DNA of 64,000 nt, from assembly GCF_017873435.1 (NCBI RefSeq), contig NZ_JAGGKG010000003.1, positions 281,887-345,886 on the forward strand. Direction: 5' to 3'. The DNA comes from Paenibacillus turicensis (lineage in GTDB: Bacteria; Bacillota; Bacilli; Paenibacillales; Paenibacillaceae). The notes under the pieces are model-generated. The model was not told the DNA's origin, ran no database searches, and saw only the letters and a program-made list of their open reading frames with translations. The translations under genes and the position numbers were made by a program. Shown in pieces: positions 36,810-45,906 of this stretch. Position 1 is the stretch's first letter, and each line of letters opens with the position of its first letter.

Positions 36810-36896
36810 GCTTTTGTATTTGAGCAGTGCGCTTACAGCACTGCCTTCAAATATATGAATTCCCCGAATAAAGGGGATTGCACCTTATATGAAATC

Positions 36897-37062
36897 AGTG
36901 CTGCAACCAGCCAAACACAGCGGAGGAGCAAAGTGATTCTGAAGGTCGTCTTTAAAAATGGCTTCTCCCAAAAATATATACAAAGATGAAAAGAGGCCAG
37001 TTTTAACAACGACCGCAAGAACACTTTGCCCCGAAGCTACCACCTCCATACGTTGCAGCACT
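36897..37062. repeat. Structured repeat element, copy 3 (best-preserved ends)
   Basis: Perfect 11-bp terminal pairing (36897-36907 with 37052-37062), GGAGG/CCTCC, GCAAAGTG/CACTTTGC, an extra GGTCGT/ACGACC pair found only in this copy, and the inner GGCTTCT paired with AGAGGCC through one wobble. Confidence 0.88.
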
Positions 37063-37213
37063 GATTTCAACTCCGAGCAATGCACTTTACTCCCCCCCTG
37101 TCAAGTACTTTATTTTGATACCCAATTCTAGTTTATTACTATTATCCCACTGCGATTAACTTGAATTATACTTTTGGTAATTCAGGATTCTTGGTGAAGG
37201 GATGGTAGGTCAA

Positions 37214-39190
37214 ATGAAATTGGATTTGCGTACAAAGCTTAGCCAAGAGGTGCTCATTGGCGACGGTGCTATGGGGACATATTTATATCACTTAGGTTTT
37301 CCAGTAGGGATTTCTTTTGAAGAATTTAATTTGATACAGCCTTATGTAATTACAGAAGTGCATCGGCAATATATACAAGCAGGAGCGAATTTGCTTGAAA
37401 CAAATACATTTTCAGCAAATTATTTTAAGCTGTCTAAGTTTGGTTTAGAAGATAAGGTCAACGAAATCAATCGTGCAGCCGTGAGACTTGCAAGACAGGC
37501 AGCAGCAAACGCCAATCAGGATATTTATATTGCAGGCGCAGTTGGTTCTATTCGAGGGGGCAAACGGATTGATTTAACCGCTAAAGAGCTGGGGCTCTAT
37601 TATGAGCAGCAAATGAGTGCGTTATTATTAGAGCAAGTTGATGCACTACTATTAGAAACATTTTATGATCTCGATGAAATTCGGATTGCTTTGAAAAAGG
37701 CGCGCCTCTTAACCGATATCCCCGTCATATGTCAGTTTGCAGTAGATCAGGTGGGGCGTACGCTTGATGGCTACAGTATTGACGAGGCATATCAAATTTT
37801 AGCTCAAGAGGGCGCAGATGTATTAGGTTTTAACTGCCATTCTGGTCCAAAAGGCATTATGTCTGTGCTGGAGCGTTTGCAGGAGCCACCGCAAGTCCCT
37901 TATTCCATTTTTCCAAATGCAGGCTTGGCGGATTATATTGATGGTGAATACGTTTATGGAGCGACACCTCAATATTTTGGTGATACTGCGCTTGAGTTCG
38001 TAGAGTATGGTGTGCGTTTAATTGGGGGTTGCTGCGGGACAACGCCGGAGCATATTGCCAAAATAGCTCAAAAGCTCAATGGATATGACCCTATTCCTTT
38101 ATCTAAAATTCAAGAGAAATTTAAGCTACAAAAAGAAAAAGAACAAGAAAAGCAAAAAGAAGATGAATTAGCCCAAGCTTCAGCTACAAGTATAGAGATT
38201 AGAAATGAAGCCTCATCAAGCTGTGCTTGTGGCGGTCATGGGGATGGACCGGATCATGGACACTATGATCATCGTACTTTGGTGGATTTAGTGAAGGAGC
38301 GACATACGATCATTGTTGAGCTAGATCCGCCACGTGACCTCAATATAGGTAAGTTTATGGCTGGAGCCAGTGCATTAAAAGATGCAGGTGTTGATGCTGT
38401 CACATTAGCGGATAATTCTTTGGCGGTGACTCGTATGAGTAATATGGCATTAGGTCATTTGGTGCAAGCTCAGACGGGGATAAGACCCATCGTGCATATC
38501 GCTTGTCGGGATCGAAATTTAATTGGAACTCAATCTCATATGATGGGGTTTGATGCACTTGGTATTCATCATGTGCTTGCAGTGACTGGTGATCCTGCAC
38601 GGTTTGGTGATCTTCCTGGCGCTAGCTCAGTGTACGATATGACCTCTTTTGAAATGATTCGGATGATTAAGCAGCTAAATGAGGGTATTGGATTTTCAGG
38701 TAACCCGCTTAAACAAAATGCTAAATTTGTAGTAGGTACAGCTTTTAATCCCAATGTCAAACATTTGGATAAGGCGGTACAACGTTTAGAAAAGAAAATT
38801 GCTGCTGGCGCGGATTACGTAATGACACAGCCTGTTTATGATGTAAAGCTAATCGAACAAATCAAAATTGCAACAGCTCATTTGAATATTCCTGTATTTA
38901 TAGGTATTATGCCGCTAGCAAGTGGCAAAAATGCTGAATATCTGCATAATGAGGTTCCAGGCATCCAACTATCTGATCAAATTCGTCACCGTATGAGTGG
39001 TTTACAAGGAGAGGTTGGACGACAAGTTGGGATCGATATTGCAAAGGAACTATTAGATGTAGCTATACAGCACTTTAAAGGAATTTATTTAATCACACCG
39101 TTTATGTTCTATGAAATGAACGTCGTTCTTACAAAATATATTGAGGAAAAAGTGGGAAGATCAGTAGCAGACAAGAGGCTCAAAGTGTAA
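37214..39190 (+). CDS. yitJ: Bifunctional homocysteine S-methyltransferase / methylenetetrahydrofolate reductase
   Basis: 658 residues. The N-terminal half (1 to ~295) is a betaine/S-methylmethionine-type homocysteine methyltransferase with zinc ligands in GFNCHSGP and GGCCGTTPEH. The C-terminal half (~365-655) is a MTHFR barrel (VELDPPRDLNIGKF; VTGDPARFGD; TQPVYD). The linker between them is highly charged and then holds the Cys/His-rich CACGGHGDGPDHGHYDH. In B. subtilis the homologue is controlled by an S-box riboswitch; none is recognisable here. The Met at 37214 (MKLDLRTKL) is favoured over 37202, which sits against AAGGG. Neither has an ideal ribosome site. Confidence 0.92.
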   Translation: MKLDLRTKLSQEVLIGDGAMGTYLYHLGFPVGISFEEFNLIQPYVITEVHRQYIQAGANLLETNTFSANYFKLSKFGLEDKVNEINRAAVRLARQAAANANQDIYIAGAVGSIRGGKRIDLTAKELGLYYEQQMSALLLEQVDALLLETFYDLDEIRIALKKARLLTDIPVICQFAVDQVGRTLDGYSIDEAYQILAQEGADVLGFNCHSGPKGIMSVLERLQEPPQVPYSIFPNAGLADYIDGEYVYGATPQYFGDTALEFVEYGVRLIGGCCGTTPEHIAKIAQKLNGYDPIPLSKIQEKFKLQKEKEQEKQKEDELAQASATSIEIRNEASSSCACGGHGDGPDHGHYDHRTLVDLVKERHTIIVELDPPRDLNIGKFMAGASALKDAGVDAVTLADNSLAVTRMSNMALGHLVQAQTGIRPIVHIACRDRNLIGTQSHMMGFDALGIHHVLAVTGDPARFGDLPGASSVYDMTSFEMIRMIKQLNEGIGFSGNPLKQNAKFVVGTAFNPNVKHLDKAVQRLEKKIAAGADYVMTQPVYDVKLIEQIKIATAHLNIPVFIGIMPLASGKNAEYLHNEVPGIQLSDQIRHRMSGLQGEVGRQVGIDIAKELLDVAIQHFKGIYLITPFMFYEMNVVLTKYIEEKVGRSVADKRLKV

Positions 39191-39232
39191 ATTAGGTCAC
39201 AGGTTCATGTTGTAGCTTAAAATTGAGGTTGA

Positions 39233-39262
39233 AAAAGGGGGGACAATACTTGTCTCCTTTTC
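39233..39262 (+). terminator. Probable terminator after yitJ
   Basis: AAAAGGGGGGACA / TGTCTCCTTTT with a small loop. The T-run is short. Confidence 0.5.
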
Positions 39263-39300
39263 GATAATCAATTACAATAGGGTAACGGATGTGATGCATT

Positions 39301-40182
39301 TTGACTCACAGTATGACTGGATATGGTGGAGCTACCAAAAGATATGGTGGGTTCATCATTCAATTTGAAATAAAGTCTGTCAACCATAGGTATGGAGAAG
39401 TTGTAATCCGAATGCCTAGAGAATGGACGTGTTATGAGGACGGACTTCGTCGTCTAGTACTAAGTCATGTTAAGCGTGGTCGGATCGATGTCTTTATTAA
39501 TAAAGAACATGAGGACCATACGTCTCCACTTAGACTTAATAGGCCTGTTTTAGAAGCGTATATTAAAGCTGCTTCTGAAATTGGGGTGAAGTATGGCACT
39601 GATCCCACTATGACTACTGCAGATTTGCTGTCATTGCCAGATGTGATGACTGTAGATTCTAGTGTACAAGGTATGGAACTATCCGAAGCATTAGAGCACA
39701 AATTGCAGGAAGGACTTAGTGAGGCAATACAGGGTCTTGTTCTCATGCGGGAGCAAGAGGGGACTCATCTTGCACAAGATATCGCTAATCATCTTACTAG
39801 ACTCGAAGAAATACACGCTGAACTCATTACATTAGCGCCAGAGGTCGTAAAGGATTACCGCAGTCGGCTAGAAGGTCGTCTGTCAGAATTAATGGAAGGT
39901 GTTCTTGATGAGCAAAGGTTTGCAATGGAGGTTGCAATTTTTGCTGATCGATCTAATGTAGATGAAGAGCTAATCCGACTCAAAAGTCATTTTGAGCAAT
40001 GCCGCGGGCTGCTCCAATCCTGTGAACCTGTTGGACGCAAGCTTGATTTTCTGATTCAGGAAATGAATCGGGAGACCAATACGATAGGATCAAAAGCGAA
40101 TCATCTAGCTCTGGTCAATCGTGTCGTCGAAATGAAAGCGGAACTTGAGAAAATCCGCGAGCAGGCGGCGAATATTGAGTAA
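39301..40182 (+). CDS. yloC: YicC/YloC family endoribonuclease
   Basis: 293 residues. N-terminus THSMTGYGGATKRYGG and C-terminal EMNRETNTIGSKANHL are the family ends; E. coli YicC is an endoribonuclease acting on small RNAs, and the Bacillus role is less known. TTG start, chosen because the family begins three to four residues before SMTGYG and GGATGTGA lies upstream. First gene of the conserved yicC-remA-gmk-rpoZ unit. Confidence 0.93.
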   Translation: MTHSMTGYGGATKRYGGFIIQFEIKSVNHRYGEVVIRMPREWTCYEDGLRRLVLSHVKRGRIDVFINKEHEDHTSPLRLNRPVLEAYIKAASEIGVKYGTDPTMTTADLLSLPDVMTVDSSVQGMELSEALEHKLQEGLSEAIQGLVLMREQEGTHLAQDIANHLTRLEEIHAELITLAPEVVKDYRSRLEGRLSELMEGVLDEQRFAMEVAIFADRSNVDEELIRLKSHFEQCRGLLQSCEPVGRKLDFLIQEMNRETNTIGSKANHLALVNRVVEMKAELEKIREQAANIE

Positions 40183-40226
40183 TATGCTATTAAGGATTCG
40201 GTAAAATTAGGGGGAGCAACCTGAAC

Positions 40227-40487
40227 ATGGCAATTAAACTTATAAACATTGGCTTTGGAAATATTGTATCTGCGAATCGCATTATTTCTATTGTGAGTCC
40301 AGAATCAGCACCAATTAAACGAATTATTCAGGAAGCCAGAGATCGTCATATGCTCATTGATGCGACATATGGCAGACGTACGCGTGCGGTAATTATTACA
40401 GATAGTGATCATGTGATTTTATCTGCAGTGCAGCCTGAGACGGTAGCGCACCGTTTATCAGCTAAAGATGATGACAACGATGAATAA
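40227..40487 (+). CDS. remA: Extracellular matrix regulator RemA (DUF370)
   Basis: 86 residues. RemA is a DNA-binding protein that activates biofilm matrix and osmoprotection genes in B. subtilis. The full family sequence is visible: [20 protein letters not shown], and [19 protein letters not shown] with the DNA-contacting Arg residues. Same order as in B. subtilis; gmk follows after 13 bp. Confidence 0.96.
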   Translation: MAIKLINIGFGNIVSANRIISIVSPESAPIKRIIQEARDRHMLIDATYGRRTRAVIITDSDHVILSAVQPETVAHRLSAKDDDNDE

Positions 40488-40500
40488 AATGGAGAGTATC

Positions 40501-41079
40501 ATGTCAAAAGGGTTATTAATTGTATTATCAGGTCCATCAGGTGTGGGAAAAGGAACAGTGTGCAGCAAATTAAGACAACGTTTGCCTGAGCTCGTATATT
40601 CTGTTTCTGCTACTACGCGTAGCCCTCGGCTCGGTGAGGAGCATGGGGTTAATTATTTCTTTAAAACAAGAGAGCAATTTCTTGATATGATCGAAAACGA
40701 TCAGCTTTTAGAATACGCTGAATATGTCAATAATTTTTATGGTACTCCGCGTGATTTTGTAGAGCAAACAATTAATGCGGGTAAAGATATCATTTTGGAA
40801 ATTGAAGTTCAGGGTGCGCTAAAAGTGAAGGAAAAATTCCCACAAGGAATTTTTGTGTTTTTGTTGCCGCCTTCTCTTGATGAGCTTAAAGATCGTATCG
40901 AAGGTCGTGGCACAGAAAATAAAGCAACAATTGATCATCGAATGATGGTTGCTGCAGATGAGATTAGCTTAATCGAGCATTATGATTATGCTGTTGTTAA
41001 TGATGAAATTGATTTGGCATGTGAGCGAATTCAATCCATTATTGTTGCAGAACATTGCAAGGTGAGAAAAAGTCAATAA
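40501..41079 (+). CDS. gmk: Guanylate kinase
   Basis: 192 residues. It phosphorylates GMP to GDP with ATP. P-loop [11 protein letters not shown] at the N-terminus, GMP-binding [17 protein letters not shown], lid region [14 protein letters not shown]. The start at 40501 follows GGAGAG; the frame runs back into remA without a ribosome site. Confidence 0.97.
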   Translation: MSKGLLIVLSGPSGVGKGTVCSKLRQRLPELVYSVSATTRSPRLGEEHGVNYFFKTREQFLDMIENDQLLEYAEYVNNFYGTPRDFVEQTINAGKDIILEIEVQGALKVKEKFPQGIFVFLLPPSLDELKDRIEGRGTENKATIDHRMMVAADEISLIEHYDYAVVNDEIDLACERIQSIIVAEHCKVRKSQ

Positions 41080-41172
41080 AAAGATCGCAAAATAACATTA
41101 CATATTAGGCTCAATCAACAATAGACCATATATGTTCTTCGTTATTAAGAATGCAAAGAAGAGGTGTATCAT

Positions 41173-41400
41173 ATGTTGTATCCATCAATCGACAAGATGC
41201 TTGGTAAGGTAGGAAGTAAATATTCTTTGGTTGTTGCTGCTTCACGTAGAGCTAGACAATTGAAGGAAGGCGAAAAAAGCGAGCTTCAGAATCCAAAGTC
41301 ACATAAGCAAGTTGGTTTTGCTTTAGAAGAAATTTATGGGGACTACGTTAAAATCAAAAGAGATGATCATGGCGATCTATTGATTAACGAAGAAGAATAG
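41173..41400 (+). CDS. rpoZ: RNA polymerase omega subunit
   Basis: 75 residues. Omega helps fold and hold the beta' subunit. Family core: PSIDKMLGKVGSKYSLVVAA and SRRARQL. ATG at 41173 lies six bases after AAGAGGTG; a GTG at 41164 would be within that site. Confidence 0.95.
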   Translation: MLYPSIDKMLGKVGSKYSLVVAASRRARQLKEGEKSELQNPKSHKQVGFALEEIYGDYVKIKRDDHGDLLINEEE

Positions 41401-41420
41401 TAAAATAATTGATAGCTCAC

Positions 41421-41464
41421 AACAACCTCTTTTGTGATTGAACATAGGGGGTTGTTATTTTTTT
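41421..41464 (+). terminator. Rho-independent terminator after rpoZ
   Basis: AACAACC / GGTTGTT with a loop of about 20 bases and T-rich tail. A TATAAT box without a good -35 follows at about 41470 and may start coaBC transcription. Confidence 0.75.
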
Positions 41465-41556
41465 AAGGTATAATAGTTAAGCAAACCGTGTGTTGGAACA
41501 CAAGTGATTCTGGTATTATTATTTATCTATCCTGCTGTAGAAAGCGAGGGATTATT

Positions 41557-42774
41557 ATGTTAACTGGTAAAAAAATATTGTTAGGTGTTACTGGTGGGAT
41601 TGCAGCCTTTAAAGCCGCAGCGCTTTGTAGTCAGCTTGTTAAAAAAGGTGCTGAGGTTCAGGTCATTATGACGAAATCGGCAACTGAGTTTATTACACCG
41701 CTGACGATGCAGGCATTATCTAAAAATCCAGTTTATCATGATACATTTGATGAAAAAAATCCGAGAACGATTGCACATATAAATTTAGCAGATTGGGCCG
41801 ATTTAGTGCTTATTGCCCCTGCTACTGCAAATATTATTGGTAAAATGACAGCAGGGCTTGCGGATGATATGTTATCTACCACACTGCTTGCGACAGAGGC
41901 GCCGATTATGCTTGCCCCTGCGATGAATGTACATATGTATGCTCACCCCGCAGTGATGCGAAACATGTCAGAGCTAGTATCTCGTGGCGTGATGATGATT
42001 GAGCCTGGTGAGGGCTTGTTAGCCTGTGGTTATACTGGTAAGGGAAGATTAGAAGAGCCAGAAACGATCATACAAGTGGTGGAGCGATATTTTAACAATG
42101 AACAAAAACGACATCAGCTGCTTGATGGCAAAAAGGTCGTAATTACCGCTGGAGGAACGATTGAAAGATTGGATCCTGTTCGCTTTATTTCCAATGATTC
42201 ATCTGGCAAAATGGGCTTTGCTTTAGCTAGAGTAGCGCGCCAGTTAGGCGCAGAGGTAACGTTGGTTGTAGCTAATACACAAGTAGCTCCACCTGCGGGG
42301 ATAAAGGTCATATCAGTAGAATCTGCACAGCAAATGTATGAGGCAGTGCTTGGGTTATGGTCAACGACAGACATAGTAATTAAAGCCGCTGCAGTTGCAG
42401 ATTATCGACCTAAAGTCATAAACCCTACTAAAATAAAAAAACAAGGGCAAACGATGACGCTTGAGCTTGTTAAAAATATAGATATTTTAGAAACGTTAGG
42501 TTCTCAAAAGACATCACAATTTTTAATTGGTTTTGCAGCAGAAACTAATGATCTTGAACATTATGCTATGGACAAGCTCAGACGCAAAAATTGTGATTTA
42601 TTAATTGCAAATGACGTTAGCGTGTCAGGGGCTGGGTTTGGTACTGACACCAATATTGTTCATATTTATGATGCACAAGGGTTAGTTACAGCCTTGCCAT
42701 TGTTGTCTAAGGATGAGGTTGCAATGCAAATATTAGAGCTTACTGCACAGCGTTTAGGTGGAGCTAATCAATGA
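41557..42774 (+). CDS. coaBC: Bifunctional phosphopantothenoylcysteine decarboxylase / phosphopantothenate-cysteine ligase
   Basis: 405 residues. It makes 4'-phosphopantetheine in CoA synthesis. CoaC half (1 to ~185): GVTGGIAAFKAA, INLADWADLVLIAPATANI, and PAMNVHMYAHP. CoaB half: FISNDSSGKMGFALA and KAAAVADYRPK. The start follows GCGAGGGATT; the frame extends 69 bp upstream without a site. It overlaps priA by 4 bp. Confidence 0.96.
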   Translation: MLTGKKILLGVTGGIAAFKAAALCSQLVKKGAEVQVIMTKSATEFITPLTMQALSKNPVYHDTFDEKNPRTIAHINLADWADLVLIAPATANIIGKMTAGLADDMLSTTLLATEAPIMLAPAMNVHMYAHPAVMRNMSELVSRGVMMIEPGEGLLACGYTGKGRLEEPETIIQVVERYFNNEQKRHQLLDGKKVVITAGGTIERLDPVRFISNDSSGKMGFALARVARQLGAEVTLVVANTQVAPPAGIKVISVESAQQMYEAVLGLWSTTDIVIKAAAVADYRPKVINPTKIKKQGQTMTLELVKNIDILETLGSQKTSQFLIGFAAETNDLEHYAMDKLRRKNCDLLIANDVSVSGAGFGTDTNIVHIYDAQGLVTALPLLSKDEVAMQILELTAQRLGGANQ

Positions 42775-45326
42775 GTGCGACAAGTTTAACAACATATACA
42801 ACTTATAATGTAGTCAAGGTGATCGTGGATGTTCCTAGCCGAGCAACGAATAGACCTTTTGACTATTTAGTGCCAGCGGAGATGTTGGCATGGATACAGG
42901 TTGGAAGCCGAGTGGCAGTGCCCTTTGGACCACGTACGGTTCAGGGGTTTGTCATTTCTATACATGAGCAGACAGAATTAAATTACGCCAAAATGAAATA
43001 TGTTCAAGAGCTACTAGATGTAATGCCACCATTGTCTACCGACCTTGTTGAGCTCGCTGTTTGGATGAGTCGTTATTATGCCTGTTCGATTATTTCTGCA
43101 CTAAATGTGATGATTCCAGCAAGTCTAAAGGGGAAAGCGGAAAAATACATTCAACTTAACCCTGATTATGAGGATGATGAGAGTGACAATGGCTTATTTG
43201 GGACAAGAGAGCTTCTTACAGACAACGAAAAAAAACTACTACAAGAAATAAAGCAACAAGGCTCTGTGGTCATGTCACAGTTATTTTCACGATATCCAGA
43301 TGAAGCGGCATTTATTAAGTCCATGCTTGAAAAAGGTATTTTGTCACAAACCCAAGTCATTAAGGATAAAATACGTATTAAAAAGGTGAAAACAGTTGTA
43401 GCTACTGTATCGGGGGAAGATGCCGAGCAAGCTTTACAATCTTTTAATGCTAAAGCACAACGACAAAAGGAAGTGCTTCAGTTTTTGCTAGAGACTGGAG
43501 TCACGTTACCGATGCAGGAAGTGTTAACAACATTAAAGGTAACAACAGCAACTGTGAAAAAACTGGAGGAAAAAGGTTTTGTTGAGATTGAAGAAAAGGA
43601 AGTTTTTCGTGATCCATACAAGGGGAGACATTTTAAGCATACAACACCGCTAGAGCGTACAGCGGAGCAACAGATTGTGTATGAGGCATTAACAGGTGCG
43701 CTTGACTCCACCTCACATGCTGTTTATTTATTGCATGGGGTAACTGGAAGTGGCAAAACAGAAGTGTACCTACAGACCATTCAGCGTTGCATTGAGCTTG
43801 GACGTGAGGCGATTGTGCTTGTGCCCGAAATTTCATTAACCCCTCAAATGGTAGAGCGTTTTAAAGGACGTTTTGGTAATTTAGTGGCGGTATTACACAG
43901 TCGACTATCTAATGGAGAACGTTATGATGAATGGCGCAAAATTCGGGAGGGGCGCGTCAAAGTAGCAGTTGGTGCGCGGTCTGCGGTGTTTGCTCCATTT
44001 TCTAATTTAGGACTCATAGTTATGGATGAGGAGCATGAAACTTCATACAAACAAGAAGAGACACCAAAGTACCATGCTAGAGATGTAGCTGTACGAAGAG
44101 CAATGCAGCATCAAGCTGTTGTTATTTTAGGGTCTGCGACGCCTTCACTTGAAAGTTATTTTGCCGCTCGATCTAAATCCAATCCTGACTTTTCTCCTTA
44201 TTTGCTAGAAATGCAGCAACGTGCATCTGGCAGTTCTTTACCAGGTGTGCAAATTATTGATATGCGTAATGAATTAAAGGCTGGCAATCGCTCGATGTTT
44301 AGCCGCAGTTTGCATCAAGGTATTGCTGGCAGATTAGAACGTGGAGAACAGACCGTATTGTTTCTGAATCGGCGTGGACATTCTACTTTTGTAATGTGTC
44401 GTAGCTGTGGTTATGTTGCAGGTTGTCCTGAATGTGATATTTCATTAACTTATCATCAAAAAGCAAATAATGTACGTTGTCATTATTGTGGTCATGCGGA
44501 GCCTGCCCCTGCAATTTGTCCTGAGTGTGGCAGTGAGCATATAAGATATTTTGGAACAGGAACACAACGCGTAGAAGAGGAATTAGGTAAGCTGTTTCCG
44601 GGGATTAGTATTATTCGTATGGATGTGGACACAACCTCTGAAAAAGGGTCACATGAGAAGTTGCTTACTGCTTTTCGGGAAAAAAAGGCACAGGTGTTAT
44701 TAGGCACTCAAATGGTTGCAAAAGGGCTCGATTTTCCGGATGTGACATTAGTGGGTGTAATTGCGGCAGATACTGCTCTTCATTTTCCTGACTTTCGTTC
44801 CGCGGAGAAAACATTTCAGCTATTAACACAGGTTGCAGGAAGGGCGGGTCGACATCAATTGCCGGGTGAGGTGATTATACAAACCTATGTGCCTGAGCAT
44901 TATTCGGTTATCCATGCAAGTCATCATGATTATTTATCATTTGTGCGAGAAGAGCTGACACATCGTAGAGCGCTGTATTATCCGCCATATAGTCGTCTTG
45001 TTTTAATTACGTTGTCGCATGAGCAGTTGCCTGTGTTATTGCGTAAGTCTGAAAATTTAGTACTAGAGCTTAAAGGTCAAGCGCAAAAATTAGGTTGGTA
45101 CGGCAGTATGGATAAATTCAGTTCAGAGGCGTTGGAAATTCTTGGTCCTGTTGCTTCGCCTGTACCACGTATAAAAAATCGTTATCGATTCCAATGTGTG
45201 GTCAAATTTAGAGGTGATTTAAACGTAACGGAGCTGATCGAATTAACCGTTACAAAGTTGTTAGAAGAATCAAAAGATAATTTATTTCAAATTAGTATAG
45301 ATGTAGATCCGCAAATGCTTATGTAG
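42771..45326 (+). CDS. priA: Primosomal replication restart helicase PriA
   Basis: 851 residues. It recognises stalled forks and loads the replicative helicase. 3'-DNA-binding domain at the N-terminus (RPFDYLVPAEM), Walker A GVTGSGKTEVY, DEEH box VMDEEHETSYKQ, and two zinc modules with CRSCGYVAGCPECD then CHYCG and CPECGS. Longer than E. coli PriA (~730), normal for bacilli. Translationally coupled to coaBC by ATGA. Confidence 0.96.
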   Translation: MSATSLTTYTTYNVVKVIVDVPSRATNRPFDYLVPAEMLAWIQVGSRVAVPFGPRTVQGFVISIHEQTELNYAKMKYVQELLDVMPPLSTDLVELAVWMSRYYACSIISALNVMIPASLKGKAEKYIQLNPDYEDDESDNGLFGTRELLTDNEKKLLQEIKQQGSVVMSQLFSRYPDEAAFIKSMLEKGILSQTQVIKDKIRIKKVKTVVATVSGEDAEQALQSFNAKAQRQKEVLQFLLETGVTLPMQEVLTTLKVTTATVKKLEEKGFVEIEEKEVFRDPYKGRHFKHTTPLERTAEQQIVYEALTGALDSTSHAVYLLHGVTGSGKTEVYLQTIQRCIELGREAIVLVPEISLTPQMVERFKGRFGNLVAVLHSRLSNGERYDEWRKIREGRVKVAVGARSAVFAPFSNLGLIVMDEEHETSYKQEETPKYHARDVAVRRAMQHQAVVILGSATPSLESYFAARSKSNPDFSPYLLEMQQRASGSSLPGVQIIDMRNELKAGNRSMFSRSLHQGIAGRLERGEQTVLFLNRRGHSTFVMCRSCGYVAGCPECDISLTYHQKANNVRCHYCGHAEPAPAICPECGSEHIRYFGTGTQRVEEELGKLFPGISIIRMDVDTTSEKGSHEKLLTAFREKKAQVLLGTQMVAKGLDFPDVTLVGVIAADTALHFPDFRSAEKTFQLLTQVAGRAGRHQLPGEVIIQTYVPEHYSVIHASHHDYLSFVREELTHRRALYYPPYSRLVLITLSHEQLPVLLRKSENLVLELKGQAQKLGWYGSMDKFSSEALEILGPVASPVPRIKNRYRFQCVVKFRGDLNVTELIELTVTKLLEESKDNLFQISIDVDPQMLM

Positions 45327-45404
45327 AAAATGTAAGTGAAATAGCTAGCTATGGAGCTTGAGAAAAATGAAAATCATGATGATTGATAAAGGAAGGTGTA
45401 CCGT

Positions 45405-45887
45405 ATGGCATTACGTATTATTGTTATAGAACCAGATGAGGTATTGCATCAGGTCGCAAAAGAAGTTAAAAAAATAACACCCAATATCGGAAAACTACTC
45501 ACAGATATGGCTGAGACAATGTATGATGCAGAGGGTGTTGGACTTGCCGCGCCACAAATCGGCATTTTAAAACGAGTGATTGTGATTGATGTTGGGGATG
45601 AGCATGGGTTAATTGAGCTTATTAATCCTGAAATCGTATCTAGTGAAGGGGAACAGTTTGGACCAGAGGGTTGCCTGAGTATTCCTAACTACAGAGGGGA
45701 TGTTAGGCGGGCACAAACCGTTACTGTTAAAGGACTAGACCGTAACGGAAAGGAAGTTACTTATACGGGAAGCGATTTGTTAGCGAGAGCGTTCCAGCAT
45801 GAAATTGACCATTTAAATGGAGTTTTATATACAGATCTTGCTGAAAGAGTATATGAAATAACGGCTGAAGGTGAAGAAAAAAAGTAA
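45405..45887 (+). CDS. def: Peptide deformylase
   Basis: 160 residues. It removes the formyl group from nascent N-termini. All three motifs: GVGLAAPQIG, EGCLSIP (metal Cys), QHEIDHLNG (metal His and catalytic Glu). Short type 1-like enzyme. ATG at 45405 follows GGAAGGTG; upstream GTG at 45396 overlaps it. Together with fmt it opens and closes the formyl-Met cycle. Confidence 0.96.
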   Translation: MALRIIVIEPDEVLHQVAKEVKKITPNIGKLLTDMAETMYDAEGVGLAAPQIGILKRVIVIDVGDEHGLIELINPEIVSSEGEQFGPEGCLSIPNYRGDVRRAQTVTVKGLDRNGKEVTYTGSDLLARAFQHEIDHLNGVLYTDLAERVYEITAEGEEKK

Positions 45888-45906
45888 GGAAAGAGGTGGA
45901 TTTAAT

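Larger units (their letters stand above)
36293..37090. repeat. Tandem array of three ~252-bp structured repeat units
   Basis: Three near-identical units with offsets of 253 and 251 bp (GAGCAGTGC occurs near 36318, 36571 and 36822), flanked by partial unit ends on both sides. Each unit has a linker of about 87 bp with two small hairpins (GCAGTGC/GCACTGC and an AATTCCC/GGGAATT-like stem) and a roughly 165-bp element bounded by AGTGCTGCAAC and GTTGCAGCACT. The elements are at 36393-36558, 36646-36809 and 36897-37062. No convincing coding capacity. Confidence 0.9.

Noticed and set aside
36329..37085. Three similar 63-codon minus-strand frames (starting MFLRSLLKLASF) in the repeat array
   Set aside because: They repeat only because the DNA repeats. 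Differences between copies change amino acids freely, there is no ribosome site, and the nested inverted repeats explain the conservation better than a protein.
36293..37090. CRISPR-like appearance of the tandem array
   Set aside because: Units are ~252 bp and similar along their whole length; there are no short identical repeats with unique spacers and no cas genes nearby.
37090..37213. SAM (S-box) riboswitch upstream of yitJ
   Set aside because: Expected by analogy with B. subtilis, but the conserved S-box helix sequences were not found.
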